A stretch of DNA of 64,000 nucleotides, taken from Caballeronia pedi. Its GTDB lineage: Bacteria; Pseudomonadota; Gammaproteobacteria; Burkholderiales; Burkholderiaceae. The position numbers and the translations under genes are program-made. Position 1 is the first letter of the stretch. The number at the start of each line of letters is the position of its first letter. The DNA is taken from contig NZ_FCOE02000016.1 of assembly GCF_001544915.2 (NCBI RefSeq), positions 1 through 64,000 on the forward strand. Direction: 5' to 3'. The notes under the pieces were generated by a model. It searched no databases. It saw only the letters and a list, made by a program, of their open reading frames with translations, and was not told the DNA's origin. Below, in pieces: positions 33,644 to 43,283 of this stretch.

Positions 33644-34901
33644 GGTGTGTCGCGACGAAGTTCTTGTACGCGGTGTAGGCGGGCTTTTGCGTGAAGCCGT
33701 CGTTCTTCAGCAGGCCGAACGCGCCTTCTCCGCCCACCGGATCGTCGTATAACTCGTAGCTCTGGATCGATTCGATATCGTATGTCGATGCGAGCGCGAC
33801 GAACTGCGCCATCATGGTGTTGCCGACGAGATACGCCGCGATCTGCTGATCGGTGCCGTAATTCGGGCGCACGCCGAACTCGTTGATCCAGATCGGCTTG
33901 CCGAGCGCCTTGAGTGCCGCGAGCACGTTATGACAGCCGGTGCCGCCGCATGCGTTGGTGATGTCGCCCTGTTCCGAGTACCAGTGCCACGCGGTGATGT
34001 CCCAGTCGACGACCGGATGCCCGATGCTGCCATCGGGTTCCATCCCTGCCGCGAGCATCTGATGGAAGCCGTAGTGCAGCCACGTTCCGCCGCCCATGAT
34101 GATCTTGCCCGACGCATCCACCGACCTGATGCCCGCGATCATGCCGCGGATCACGCCCCGCAGCTTCCTGAACTTCGCGATATCGTACTGCTGCGGATAC
34201 ACGCCATCCACATTCCCGATGAGCAGTTGCGCTTCCATCTCGTTCGTGACCTCGTAATACGGATAGTGGCGCGAGGTAGCGGTCTGCTGCCCGAGCGCGA
34301 AGCCTGCGTTATACCCTTCGGTCTCGTTGTTGAATATGTCGATGCTCATGAGCATCACCGGATACACGGTGACGCCGCCGGCCGCCATCGTCTGCGCGAT
34401 GCCCGCGAGCTTGTTCGCGGTGCCCTGGCTATAGACCTCGTTGCGATACAGCTTCGCGCCCAGATCCTGCAATTGCGAAAGCTGCAGCGCGGTGCTGGAG
34501 ATGTCGTAGGCGCCGCCTTCGTTGTTGTGGCCGTTCACGCCGTAGAAGAGCGGGGCGGACTGAGGCGGCGTCAAGGTACTTCCGGTGTTGGAGGCCGGAT
34601 CGGGCGCGCTGGCGGCGGGCGAGGAGGCGCCGCTCGCCGGAGCGGTATCGCCGGTCGAGCCGGAGTTCGTCGCTGGCGCGGTTACCGCAGGCGGGCTTGT
34701 CGTGATCTTCGTCGTTCCCGTGTCCGAGGCAGGAGTATCCGTTGCCGGAGCGCTCACCGTGGATGCAGACGCGCTGCCGCTGCGCGTGGCGTCCGTGGAC
34801 GACGTGGTACCGCCGCCGCCGCCGCCACATGCGGCAAGCAGCACGCTCGTCGCGACTGCAAGCGCGATGGTACTGAATCGAATGTGAATGATGCTCGTCA
34901 T
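33636..34901 (-). CDS. Lipoprotein glycosidase-like protein, clan GH-A fold
   Basis: 421 residues from the ATG at 34901. Signal peptide with lipobox LLAACGG followed by about 85 residues rich in Thr, Ser, Ala and Gly, a linker. The catalytic TIM-barrel has an acid/base candidate in YYEVTNEME and a nucleophile candidate in IWINEFG, the Asn-Glu and late-Glu pattern of clan GH-A. Substrate unknown; beta-linked polysaccharides are typical for the clan. Surface-anchored by design. It faces the hydroquinone operon tail to tail. Confidence 0.7.
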   Translation of the reverse strand: MTSIIHIRFSTIALAVATSVLLAACGGGGGGTTSSTDATRSGSASASTVSAPATDTPASDTGTTKITTSPPAVTAPATNSGSTGDTAPASGASSPAASAPDPASNTGSTLTPPQSAPLFYGVNGHNNEGGAYDISSTALQLSQLQDLGAKLYRNEVYSQGTANKLAGIAQTMAAGGVTVYPVMLMSIDIFNNETEGYNAGFALGQQTATSRHYPYYEVTNEMEAQLLIGNVDGVYPQQYDIAKFRKLRGVIRGMIAGIRSVDASGKIIMGGGTWLHYGFHQMLAAGMEPDGSIGHPVVDWDITAWHWYSEQGDITNACGGTGCHNVLAALKALGKPIWINEFGVRPNYGTDQQIAAYLVGNTMMAQFVALASTYDIESIQSYELYDDPVGGEGAFGLLKNDGFTQKPAYTAYKNFVATHPM

Positions 34902-35180
34902 GTCAATGCGCACTACTAAATGGTCAGATATCCATGTCCACGAAGTAGGCGCACGTTCCGCGAGTCGTCCGGGCGAACGCGGACGGACCGATGACGGACC
35001 TTCATCCCGCGCCGGACGCAAGGACGTGTGGAATGCTCGTCGAAAGACCCCAGAGGAAAAGGAGGGGTGAAGACGGGACCGCGTTGAAGCCGGTCTTGAT
35101 AGGGTTTACGGCGGGGATGGGTGAGACTTGAGGCGCGTGCTACTCAGGCAAACGTGTCGATCGCGCGAATTCGGGAATTC

Positions 35181-35924
35181 TTACCCGGAAAGCGGCCGGT
35201 CCGGTTCGAGCGCCGCGCCGCCGAGAATCGAGTTGGCGTCGGCGCGCGCGTTGTCGAGCTGGACGACACTCGCCTGACGCGCGGCGAGCGCATCGCGGTT
35301 CGCGATGGCGGTGAAGATCGCCTTGTGGCGCGGGAGCGACAGCGCGTGCGTATTCGGATGACGGCTCGTGAGCCTGATCGATTCGCCGAGCGCGAGCGAC
35401 AGCATGTTGCCGATATACGCGAGCATGTCGTTGTGCGTCGCCATCATGATCGCGCGATGAAACTCGAGGTCCGGATCGAGCAGATCGGCGGCCGTTTTCG
35501 CGCTCTCCATGCGTTCATACGCGGCGCCGATGCGCGCGATATCGTCGTCCGTCGCGGAGATCGCCGCAAGCGCGGCGGCAGCGGGCTCGAAGATCTGGCG
35601 CACCGTCATCAGCGAGCGAAAGAACTCGCCTTCGGGAAGATGGCCGATGGTCCACACGAGCACGTCGGGGTCGAGCATGTGCCATTCGTCGCGCGCGCGC
35701 ACGACGCTGCCCACGCGCGGCTTCGACACGACGAGCCCCTTGGCGACGAGCACGCGCGTCGCTTCACGCAGCACCGGGCGGCTCACGCCATAGCTTTCGC
35801 AGAGCGTGGGCTCGGCGGGCAGACGCTCGCCCGGCTTGATGCCGCCGCTGACAATCTGCATGCCGAGCTCCTGCACGATGCGTCCGTGCATGCTCTTGCG
35901 CTGCCTGGGATTGCGGTAATCCAT
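35181..35924 (-). CDS. GntR-family (FadR/FCD) regulator of the sugar cluster
   Basis: 247 residues. The winged helix RLPAEPTLCESYGVSRPVLR is followed by an FCD all-helical effector domain with likely metal-binding histidines (EFHRAIMMATHN). Many such regulators control sugar-acid catabolism. It is the last gene after the ABC transporter genes (18 bases after the ATPase), so autoregulation with the operon is likely. Confidence 0.88.
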   Translation of the reverse strand: MDYRNPRQRKSMHGRIVQELGMQIVSGGIKPGERLPAEPTLCESYGVSRPVLREATRVLVAKGLVVSKPRVGSVVRARDEWHMLDPDVLVWTIGHLPEGEFFRSLMTVRQIFEPAAAALAAISATDDDIARIGAAYERMESAKTAADLLDPDLEFHRAIMMATHNDMLAYIGNMLSLALGESIRLTSRHPNTHALSLPRHKAIFTAIANRDALAARQASVVQLDNARADANSILGGAALEPDRPLSG

Positions 35925-35942
35925 GATGCGGTTCGCGGGGCG

Positions 35943-36752
35943 CTAGCTTGCGGTCGTCGCGCGCATCGCCCGATATTCCCGCCTCACGATATCCATCAAC
36001 TCCGCGACCGACGTATTCGCGCTGCGCTGTTCATACGTCACGCGGCCGCGCTGCATCAACATGATGCGATCCGCGATATCGAGCGTCTGCGCATAGTTGT
36101 GCATGATCATGATGATCGAGAGGCCGCCTTTCTCCTTCAGGCGCATCACGAGATCGATGATGAGCGCGGCCTCGCGCGCGCCCATCGCGGCGAGCGGCTC
36201 GTCGAGCAGCAGGATTTTCGCGTTCGAATGCACCGCGCGCGCGACGGCGATAGCCTGTCGCTGCCCGCCCGACAGGCGCTCCACGGGCAGATCGACGGAA
36301 GGCACATGCACGCCGATATCTTCGAGGCATTGCGCGGCGCGCTCGCGCATCTGCTTGTGATCGACGAGACGCAATATGCGGCCAGGCCCGCGCCGCACGA
36401 TCTCCCGATTGAGGAACATGTTGTGATAGATCGACAGCGAGTTCGCAAGCGCGAGATCCTGATACACGCATTCGATGCCGAGCGCGCGCGCATGATCGAC
36501 GGACTTGAGCAGCGTTTCCTCGCCGTGTACGCGCAGCGTGCCGCTCGTCTGCTGATGAAAGCCCGTGAGTATCTTGACGAGCGTCGATTTACCCGCGCCG
36601 TTGTCGCCGAGAATGCCGAGAATCTCGCCCTTGCCGAGCTGGAGCGAGACGCCGTCGAGTGCGGTCACGGCGCCGAAGCGCTTGACGAGGTTGTCGCCGC
36701 TGAGCGCGAGACCGGCTACATCGACGGGAGCCGTTTGCGGTTCTGCCATCAC
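35943..36752 (-). CDS. Sugar ABC transporter ATPase
   Basis: 269 residues, a single ATPase domain: Walker A GDNGAGKST, signature LSGGQRQAIAVAR, Walker B KILLLDEPLAA, and H-loop MIMHN. Shorter than the double-domain RbsA/XylG type, so it fits the single-domain FrcA-like subfamily of ribose/fructose-type importers. It overlaps the permease start by four bases. Confidence 0.9.
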   Translation of the reverse strand: MMAEPQTAPVDVAGLALSGDNLVKRFGAVTALDGVSLQLGKGEILGILGDNGAGKSTLVKILTGFHQQTSGTLRVHGEETLLKSVDHARALGIECVYQDLALANSLSIYHNMFLNREIVRRGPGRILRLVDHKQMRERAAQCLEDIGVHVPSVDLPVERLSGGQRQAIAVARAVHSNAKILLLDEPLAAMGAREAALIIDLVMRLKEKGGLSIIMIMHNYAQTLDIADRIMLMQRGRVTYEQRSANTSVAELMDIVRREYRAMRATTAS

Positions 36753-37759
36753 CGTGCTCCCCTGCGGCGAATGCGTCCGACGTGGATGTTGAAGATCATG
36801 GCGGCGAGAATCGCGGCCCCGAGAATGATGTTGAACGTGAACGCATTGATGCCGATCAGCGTGAAGCCGTCGCTCAGAATGCCGAGCACCGCCGCGCCCA
36901 GCAAGCCGCCGACGATCGTGCCCGAGCCGCCCGTCAACGGCGTGCCGCCGATCACCGCAGCGGCGACCGCGAGGAACATGATCTGATTGCCGCCCGCTTG
37001 CGGATCGATCGATGTGATGCGAAAGCTTTCGAGTACACCGGTGAAACCCGCGAGCACGGCGGCGATCACGAAATTCCCGAGCCGCAGCCGGTTCACGTGG
37101 ATGCCCGCCTCGCTCGCGCCGAGCGCATTCGCGCCGGCCGCCTGCGTATGCAGACCCCAGCGCGTATGCCGCAGCAGCACATGCATGACGAACGCGATCG
37201 CCACGGTCCAGATTATTTCGCTATAGCCCCACGCGCCCATCACGGCGGCGAACCCGGGCGAGCCGGGCGTCGCGGCGGGCGTGCCGCGTGAAACGGTCAG
37301 CGTGATGCCGTTGATCAGAAAGAGCGTGCCGAGCGTCGTCACGAACGAAGGCAGACGCAGATAGACCGTCACCGCGCCGTTGATGAAGCCGATGATCGCG
37401 GCCGCGATGAGGCCCGCGATCACCGCGAGCCACATCGGCGCGCCCGCATCGTTGGCGAACACCATCATGAACGGCGCGAACGCGAACACCATGCCCGCCG
37501 ACAGATCGATATCGCCGCCGATCATCAGCATGATCTCGCCGAACGCGATGATCGCGACCGGCGCAACGTACTGCGAGAGATTGACGAGGCTCGCGTTGCT
37601 GAGCAGGAAGTCGTGATTGACGAACTGGAAGTACGCCGCGAGCAGCGCGGCTACCAGAAGGATGCGCAACTCGGGCGCCCAGTGGGACGCCCACGCGCCG
37701 CGCGGACTGTCGATCCGCGCGGGCGTGGTTGCTTTACGAGGTTCGTTCACCGTGTTCAT
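36749..37759 (-). CDS. Sugar ABC transporter permease, RbsC/FrcC type
   Basis: 336 residues with about ten hydrophobic segments. Diagnostic sequences are GGDIDLSAGMVFAF and GTLFLINGITLTVSRG, typical of the branched-chain/ribose-type permease family. It pairs with the ATPase and the binding protein; ATGA overlaps on both sides suggest tight co-translation. Confidence 0.9.
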   Translation of the reverse strand: MNTVNEPRKATTPARIDSPRGAWASHWAPELRILLVAALLAAYFQFVNHDFLLSNASLVNLSQYVAPVAIIAFGEIMLMIGGDIDLSAGMVFAFAPFMMVFANDAGAPMWLAVIAGLIAAAIIGFINGAVTVYLRLPSFVTTLGTLFLINGITLTVSRGTPAATPGSPGFAAVMGAWGYSEIIWTVAIAFVMHVLLRHTRWGLHTQAAGANALGASEAGIHVNRLRLGNFVIAAVLAGFTGVLESFRITSIDPQAGGNQIMFLAVAAAVIGGTPLTGGSGTIVGGLLGAAVLGILSDGFTLIGINAFTFNIILGAAILAAMIFNIHVGRIRRRGAR

Positions 37760-38862
37760 CAGGACTTGATCGCGCCTTTCATCGGCACGATTTGCGGCTT
37801 GGTGGTCTTGCCTTCATAACGCGTCGAGGTGTTGAGATAAGGCTCGACCGTGTCCTTCGTCACGAACTTGAGACCCGTGTTGATGTTCGCCGGCCCGACC
37901 AGCCCGCCCGACGCGAGGAACACGAACGCTTCCATCACCGTGTAGAAGCCCTGCACGTAAGGCTGCTGGTCGATGGTGAAATCGAGGAAGCCTTCGTGGA
38001 TGAGCTGAATCGTCTGCGGCAACAGATCGAAGCCGCCGCCATGCACGCCCTTCGAAGGCAGGTTCGATTCCTTCATCACTTGAGCGACGCCCTGCGTGCT
38101 GCCCGCATCGACGGCGAACATGCCTTTCAGGTCCTGGTGGCCGAGATAGAACGACTTGATCTTCGAGAGTTCCTCGTTGACGGTCGCACCCGTCGCGACG
38201 GTCTGAATGTCGATCTTCTTGCCGGACTTCTTGATCGCATCGCTTGCGCCATCGAGACGCGGCTGGATGTTCAACTGCCCCGGCGTCGCGATGAAGAGCG
38301 CGACCATGCCGCTGTCGATCAGGCTCGCGATGCGTTCGCCCATCTGATAGCCCGACAGATACAGATCCTGCCCGATATACGCGAGCCGCGGATTGCTCTT
38401 GCCGCGCGGCGCGTCGGCGTTGTAAGCGAATACGGGAATGCCGGCGTCGAGCGCGGCCTGGATGGGCTTGTCGAAGGCGTTCGGATCGACGATCGGCACG
38501 GCGATCGCATCGGCTTTCGCGGCGATCGCGGAGTTCACCGCGCGCACCATTTCGCCCGCATCGGACGTGGCCGAGCCGGTCCACTGATAGTCCATGCCGA
38601 ACATGGCGCAGGCGTCCTGAATGCCGTATTGCGTCGGCACGAAGAACGGATTCGTCGTCACGTGATTGACGAACACGATCTTCCATTTCTTGTGCTGCGG
38701 AAACGCCGCTTCGGCGGCCTGCGCAGTCGAAATCAAGCCGCCGCCGGTCACACCGCCCAGCAGCGACAGCGCCGCCCCGAGTCCCGCGCCCTGCATGATG
38801 CCGCGCCGGCCCGCATTGATGAGGCTGCCGTGCTGTGCGTCGTCATCCCGATTCTCTGCCAT
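37759..38862 (-). CDS. Periplasmic sugar-binding protein of the ABC transporter
   Basis: 367 residues from the ATG at 38862 with CGGAGGAAG ahead. The leader has a twin-arginine-like run (NAGRRGIMQGAG) and a hydrophobic stretch, so Tat export is possible, which is unusual for this family. The mature protein has the type I sugar-binding fold (KWKIVFVNHVTTNPFFVPTQ, ADAIAVPIVDPNAF, KGMFAVDAGSTQGVAQV). First gene of the operon, divergent from the dehydratase. Confidence 0.88.
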   Translation of the reverse strand: MAENRDDDAQHGSLINAGRRGIMQGAGLGAALSLLGGVTGGGLISTAQAAEAAFPQHKKWKIVFVNHVTTNPFFVPTQYGIQDACAMFGMDYQWTGSATSDAGEMVRAVNSAIAAKADAIAVPIVDPNAFDKPIQAALDAGIPVFAYNADAPRGKSNPRLAYIGQDLYLSGYQMGERIASLIDSGMVALFIATPGQLNIQPRLDGASDAIKKSGKKIDIQTVATGATVNEELSKIKSFYLGHQDLKGMFAVDAGSTQGVAQVMKESNLPSKGVHGGGFDLLPQTIQLIHEGFLDFTIDQQPYVQGFYTVMEAFVFLASGGLVGPANINTGLKFVTKDTVEPYLNTSTRYEGKTTKPQIVPMKGAIKS

Positions 38863-39184
38863 GTCTTCCTCCGGTCTCTTCTTCGTTGGTCGATGGGTCG
38901 ACTCATCGTCGATCACGTTCAGATACTGGGTTTCACGGCACGTCATGCGCGCGCGGCTTTCAAGCATGAAAGCGCCCGCCATTGCAAATGACGATGCGAG
39001 GTGTGCGAGAGGCGAATCGAAAGCGCGGCGTTTTGAACGAGTAATTGGGATAGGCGAAGCCCGCGCGCTGACTTCAATAGACAAACTATATGCACAGTGT
39101 TTTGACGTTTCGATTAGCGTTTTCCCGGTACGCGCCCTCCATATAGTCATGCTATTTATAGGTTTTCCCCCAAACGAGCAAGCC
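38863..39184. promoter_or_regulatory. Divergent promoter region of ABC operon and dehydratase
   Basis: 322 bases with no gene. A palindrome CTTTCA-AGCA-TGAAAG lies at 38957-38972, near the ABC operon, and an AT-rich stretch at 39080-39170 (cAAACTATATGCAC, ATATAGTCATGCTATTTAT) probably holds the dehydratase promoter. The GntR regulator may bind here; no site could be fixed. Confidence 0.4.
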
Positions 39185-40927
39185 ATGAGCGCCCCAAAAT
39201 CCAGGCTTCGGTCTGCAGCGTGGTTCGGCACCGCCGACAAGAACGGTTTCATGTACCGGAGCTGGATGAAGAATCAGGGCATTCCGGATCACGAGTTCGC
39301 GGGCAAGCCGATCATCGGCATATGTAATACGTGGTCCGAACTAACGCCGTGCAATTCGCACTTTCGCAAGCTCGCCGAGCACGTGAAGCGCGGCGTGTAT
39401 GAAGCGGGTGGATTCCCGGTCGAGTTTCCGGTGTTCTCGAACGGCGAGTCGAACCTGCGGCCCACCGCGATGTTCACGCGCAATCTCGCGAGCATGGACG
39501 TCGAGGAAGCGATACGCGGCAATCCCGTCGATGCGGTCGTGCTGCTCGTCGGCTGTGACAAGACGACGCCCGCGCTGCTGATGGGCGCGGCGAGCTGCGA
39601 CGTGCCCGCGATCGTCGTCTCCGGCGGCCCGATGCTGAACGGCAAGCACGAAGGGCGCGATATCGGCTCGGGCACGGTCGTGTGGCAACTCAGCGAGCAG
39701 GTGAAGGCCGGCAAGATATCGATACACGAGTTCATGTCGGCGGAAGCGGGCATGTCGCGCTCGACGGGCACCTGCAACACGATGGGCACCGCATCCACGA
39801 TGGCGTGCATGGCCGAGTCGCTCGGCGTCACGCTGCCGCACAACGCAGCGATTCCGGCGGTCGATTCGCGCCGCTATGTGCTCGCGCATCTGTCGGGCAT
39901 GCGTATCGTCGAAATGGCCCTGGAAGATTTGCGTCTCTCGAAGCTGCTCACGCGCGAGGCATTCGAGAATGCGATACGCACCAACGCGGCGATCGGCGGG
40001 TCGACCAATGCGGCGATTCATTTGAAGGCGATCGCTGGGCGTATCGGCGTGAAGCTCGAACTCGACGACTGGACGCGCATCGGTCGCGGCACGCCGACGC
40101 TCGTCGATTTGCAGCCTTCGGGGCGCTTCCTGATGGAAGAGTTCTACTACGCGGGCGGTCTGCCGGCGGTGCTGCGGCGTCTGGGTGAAGCGAACCTGAT
40201 CCCGCATCCCGATGCACTCACGGCGAACGGCCGCACGCTCTGGGAGAACGTGAAGGAAGCGCCGCTGTACAACGACGAAGTGATCCGTCCGATCGAGAAA
40301 CCGCTCGTCGCCGATGGCGGATTGTGCGTGCTGCGCGGCAATCTCGCGCCGAACGGCGCGGTGCTGAAGCCGTCGGCGGCGACACCCGCGTTACTGAAAC
40401 ATCGAGGCCGCGCGGTCGTGTTCGAAGACTTCGACGACTACAAGCGCCGCATCGCCGATCCCGATCTCGATGTCACCGCGGACTCCGTGCTCGTGATGAA
40501 GAACTGCGGGCCGAAGGGTTATCCGGGCATGGCGGAAGTCGGCAACATGGGCCTGCCGTCGAAGGTGCTGGCGCAAGGCGTGACGGACATGGTGCGCGTG
40601 TCGGATGCGCGCATGAGCGGCACGGCCTATGGCACCGTGGTGCTGCACGTCGCGCCCGAGGCGCGCGCGGGCGGGCCGCTGGCGATCGTGCGCGACGGCG
40701 ACTGGATCGAACTGGACTGCGACAAGGGCATGCTGCGCATCGATATCGACGATGACGAAATCCGCGCGCGTCTCGATGCGTGGTCGGCGGCGAAGCGCGA
40801 GATTCCCGAGGATCAGACCGGCTATCGCAAGCTGTATGTCGATCACGTATTGCAGGCCGACGAAGGCTGCGACTTCGACTTTCTCGTCGGCTGTCGTGGC
40901 GCGGAGGTGCCGAAGCATTCGCATTGA
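39185..40927 (+). CDS. IlvD/Edd-family sugar-acid dehydratase, L-arabinonate dehydratase-like
   Basis: 580 residues. Fe-S cluster cysteines sit in ICNTWSELTPCN, LLVGCDKTTP and STGTCNTMGTAST; the C terminus reads KNCGPKGYPGMAEV, then the active-site region SDARMSGTAYG. The sequence follows L-arabinonate dehydratase of Rhizobium closely from memory. The family removes water from sugar acids to give 2-keto-3-deoxy acids. Substrate (arabinonate, fuconate or another sugar acid) remains open. It stands opposite the sugar importer, which suggests joint control. Confidence 0.82.
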   Translation: MSAPKSRLRSAAWFGTADKNGFMYRSWMKNQGIPDHEFAGKPIIGICNTWSELTPCNSHFRKLAEHVKRGVYEAGGFPVEFPVFSNGESNLRPTAMFTRNLASMDVEEAIRGNPVDAVVLLVGCDKTTPALLMGAASCDVPAIVVSGGPMLNGKHEGRDIGSGTVVWQLSEQVKAGKISIHEFMSAEAGMSRSTGTCNTMGTASTMACMAESLGVTLPHNAAIPAVDSRRYVLAHLSGMRIVEMALEDLRLSKLLTREAFENAIRTNAAIGGSTNAAIHLKAIAGRIGVKLELDDWTRIGRGTPTLVDLQPSGRFLMEEFYYAGGLPAVLRRLGEANLIPHPDALTANGRTLWENVKEAPLYNDEVIRPIEKPLVADGGLCVLRGNLAPNGAVLKPSAATPALLKHRGRAVVFEDFDDYKRRIADPDLDVTADSVLVMKNCGPKGYPGMAEVGNMGLPSKVLAQGVTDMVRVSDARMSGTAYGTVVLHVAPEARAGGPLAIVRDGDWIELDCDKGMLRIDIDDDEIRARLDAWSAAKREIPEDQTGYRKLYVDHVLQADEGCDFDFLVGCRGAEVPKHSH

Positions 40928-40931
40928 GATG

Positions 40932-41855
40932 TCACTTGCGCGGGCTCCACGTCGCGATCGCGACGCCGAGCACCGCGACACCCATCGCCCACCATGCGGC
41001 TGCGGGCAATACTTCGCCGAGGAAGAACCAGGACAGCACGGCGGCCGCGGGCGGGATGAAAAAGAACAGCGACGCCACTTGCGATACCTTGCCCGCGCGC
41101 GTCATCGCGAGCAGCAGCGTGATCGCGATCAGCGAATTGCCGATCACGAGATAGGCGAGCGTCGCGATGAAGGTGGGTGTCCATTGCACTTGCGTGTGCT
41201 CGAAGGCGAGCGCCATCGGCGCGCAAAACACGAAGCCGACGCTGTACTGCACGAGGTTCGACGTAATCGGATCTTGCGCCGTGCCGAGGCGCTTTTCATA
41301 AAGCATCGCGCTCGTGATGCCGATGAGCGCGCCGATCGCGAGCAGCACCGGCCCGATCGAGTCCGCGTGCAACGGCCCGCGCGCGACGATCACGCCCGCC
41401 GCGCCCGCGAGCCCGAGCGTCAGGCCGATCCAGCGTCGAACGCCTATCCGCTCGCCGACGAACTTCGGCGCGAGCACGCCCACGAGAATCGGCTGCAAGG
41501 ACACGATCAACGCGAGCACCGACGTGGCGATGCCCGCCGTCATCGACAGATAGCTCAGCCCGAAGTACATCACCTGCACGAGAAAGCCGACGACGCCGAG
41601 ATGCAGCCACGCGCGCGCATTGCGCGGCCATTGCGGGCGTTTGATCGCGCAAACGGCGAGCAGCACGCCGACGCTCAACGCGAAGCGTATCGATAGAAAC
41701 GTCAGCGGCGACGCGTAGTGCAGGCCGGTCTTCGCAATCGGGAATCCCGCGGACCAGAGCAGCAGAAAGAGGACCGGCCCGCCGATGGTGAGCCAGCGGC
41801 GTTCGTTTTGCGTGCGGCTATCTTCTTTAACGTCGATATGCGGCGCTTGCGCCAT
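40932..41855 (-). CDS. EamA-family (DMT) transporter
   Basis: 307 residues with ten membrane segments arranged as two EamA repeats (WSAGFPIAKTGLHYASPLTF in the first, LFFFIPPAAAVLSWFFLGEV in the second). Such proteins export or exchange metabolites; substrate unknown. The ATG at 41855 begins the protein; an upstream frame has no support. It ends five bases from the convergent dehydratase gene. Confidence 0.83.
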   Translation of the reverse strand: MAQAPHIDVKEDSRTQNERRWLTIGGPVLFLLLWSAGFPIAKTGLHYASPLTFLSIRFALSVGVLLAVCAIKRPQWPRNARAWLHLGVVGFLVQVMYFGLSYLSMTAGIATSVLALIVSLQPILVGVLAPKFVGERIGVRRWIGLTLGLAGAAGVIVARGPLHADSIGPVLLAIGALIGITSAMLYEKRLGTAQDPITSNLVQYSVGFVFCAPMALAFEHTQVQWTPTFIATLAYLVIGNSLIAITLLLAMTRAGKVSQVASLFFFIPPAAAVLSWFFLGEVLPAAAWWAMGVAVLGVAIATWSPRK

Positions 41856-41953
41856 GTTCGCGTCCTTTGCTTGTTTTACCTGATTGTAGTGTTCAAGACG
41901 ACGCCGGGCGAAGTGTGAGACATTCTTTGCTTCCATTGCCTTCGATTCGAATC

Positions 41954-42814
41954 ATGAACGACAACACCAATCCCGCGCCTGACAGCACGGCTGCGCGCGT
42001 CGCGATGTGGCGCGCACTGCATGTCGAAGCCGATGCGCCGCCGCATGTGCTCGCTGACACGATCGGCCTCGAATTGCTCGCGCCCGATGCGAACTGGCGC
42101 GAACGTGGCGACATGAATCCGGCGTTCACGCGGCCATTCCGTGCGTCGATCGTCGCGCGTGCGCGCTTCATCGAAGATCTCGTCATCGATGAGGCAGCTC
42201 GCGGCGTGACGCAATACGTGATCCTCGGCGCGGGGCTCGATAGCTTCGCGCAACGCAGGCCGGAGATCGCTTCACGGTTGAAGATTTTCGAAGTCGATCC
42301 GCCGCGGCCGCAGGCATGGAAGCGTCGGCGTTTGATGGAGCTCGGCTATGGCGTGCCGGAATGGCTGCGTTTCGTGCCCGTCGATTTCGAAGCGGGAGAA
42401 TCGTGGCGCGACAAGCTCGTGACGAACGGTTTCGATAAAAGCAGGCCCGCGATCGTCGTCTCGACGGGTGTCAGCATGTATCTCACGAAGGAAGCGAACG
42501 TGGCCACGTTGCGGGAAGTGGCCGGCTTCGCTTCGGGATCGATCTTTGCGATGACCTTCCTGCTGCCGCTCGAACTCGCGGACCCCGACGTGCGTCCGGG
42601 TCTGGAGATGGCGGAGAAAGGCGCGCGGGCGAGCGGCACGCCATTCATCAGCTTCTTTACGCCCGTTGAGATTCAGGCTCTCGCGCGTGATGCGGGCTTC
42701 GGGAATGCCCGTCACGTTTCGGCGGCGGATCTGACACAGCGCTATTTTGCGGATCGAAGCGATGGTCTGCGCCCGCCACACAATGCAGAAGAACTGCTGA
42801 TCGCGAACACATAG
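41954..42814 (+). CDS. Class I SAM-dependent methyltransferase (leucine carboxyl methyltransferase-like)
   Basis: 286 residues. The SAM site is VTQYVILGAGLDSFAQR, followed by KIFEVDPPRPQAWKR, as in the LCMT/YktD-type family common in actinobacteria and proteobacteria. A helical N terminus precedes it. Substrate unknown; it could methylate a small acid. The cupin gene follows after seven bases, so they may share an mRNA. Confidence 0.8.
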   Translation: MNDNTNPAPDSTAARVAMWRALHVEADAPPHVLADTIGLELLAPDANWRERGDMNPAFTRPFRASIVARARFIEDLVIDEAARGVTQYVILGAGLDSFAQRRPEIASRLKIFEVDPPRPQAWKRRRLMELGYGVPEWLRFVPVDFEAGESWRDKLVTNGFDKSRPAIVVSTGVSMYLTKEANVATLREVAGFASGSIFAMTFLLPLELADPDVRPGLEMAEKGARASGTPFISFFTPVEIQALARDAGFGNARHVSAADLTQRYFADRSDGLRPPHNAEELLIANT

Positions 42815-42821
42815 GTTTGCC

Positions 42822-43283
42822 ATGCCCAAGATCGACCTTGCCGCCGTGCCCGAGATAACCGGCTCGAGCTATCCGCCGCCGTTCGATGCGCCCTGCGCCG
42901 ATCGCATTCGCCAGCGTATCGGCGATGCGGGCGGTCTCAGCGACTTCGGCGTGAATCTGATGCGCCTGCCGCCGGGCGGCTGGTCGAGTCAGCGTCACTG
43001 GCATTCGCACGAGGACGAGTTCGTTCATGTGCTCGAAGGCGAACTGGTGCTGATCGAGGACGAAGGCGAGACGATCCTGCGCGCGGGCGATAGCGCGGCG
43101 TTTCCGAAGGGAACGGGCAACGGTCATCACATGATCAACCGGTCAGGGAAAGTGGCGGTGTATCTCGAAGTCGGCACCCGCGTGTATGAAGACCTCACGA
43201 CCTGCTCCGATGTCGATATGAAAAGCGCCAATGCCGATGGCCGTTTCGTGCACAAGGACGGTACGGCGATCCCGCAACCCTAA
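42822..43283 (+). CDS. Cupin-domain protein
   Basis: 153 residues with the two cupin motifs: HWHSHEDEFVHVLEGELVLI and ILRAGDSAAFPKGTGNGHHM, including the His-x-His, Glu and His metal ligands. Sugar isomerases and dioxygenase-like enzymes use this fold; the role here is unknown. It follows the methyltransferase by seven bases and overlaps the convergent glpR stop by four bases. Confidence 0.8.
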   Translation: MPKIDLAAVPEITGSSYPPPFDAPCADRIRQRIGDAGGLSDFGVNLMRLPPGGWSSQRHWHSHEDEFVHVLEGELVLIEDEGETILRAGDSAAFPKGTGNGHHMINRSGKVAVYLEVGTRVYEDLTTCSDVDMKSANADGRFVHKDGTAIPQP

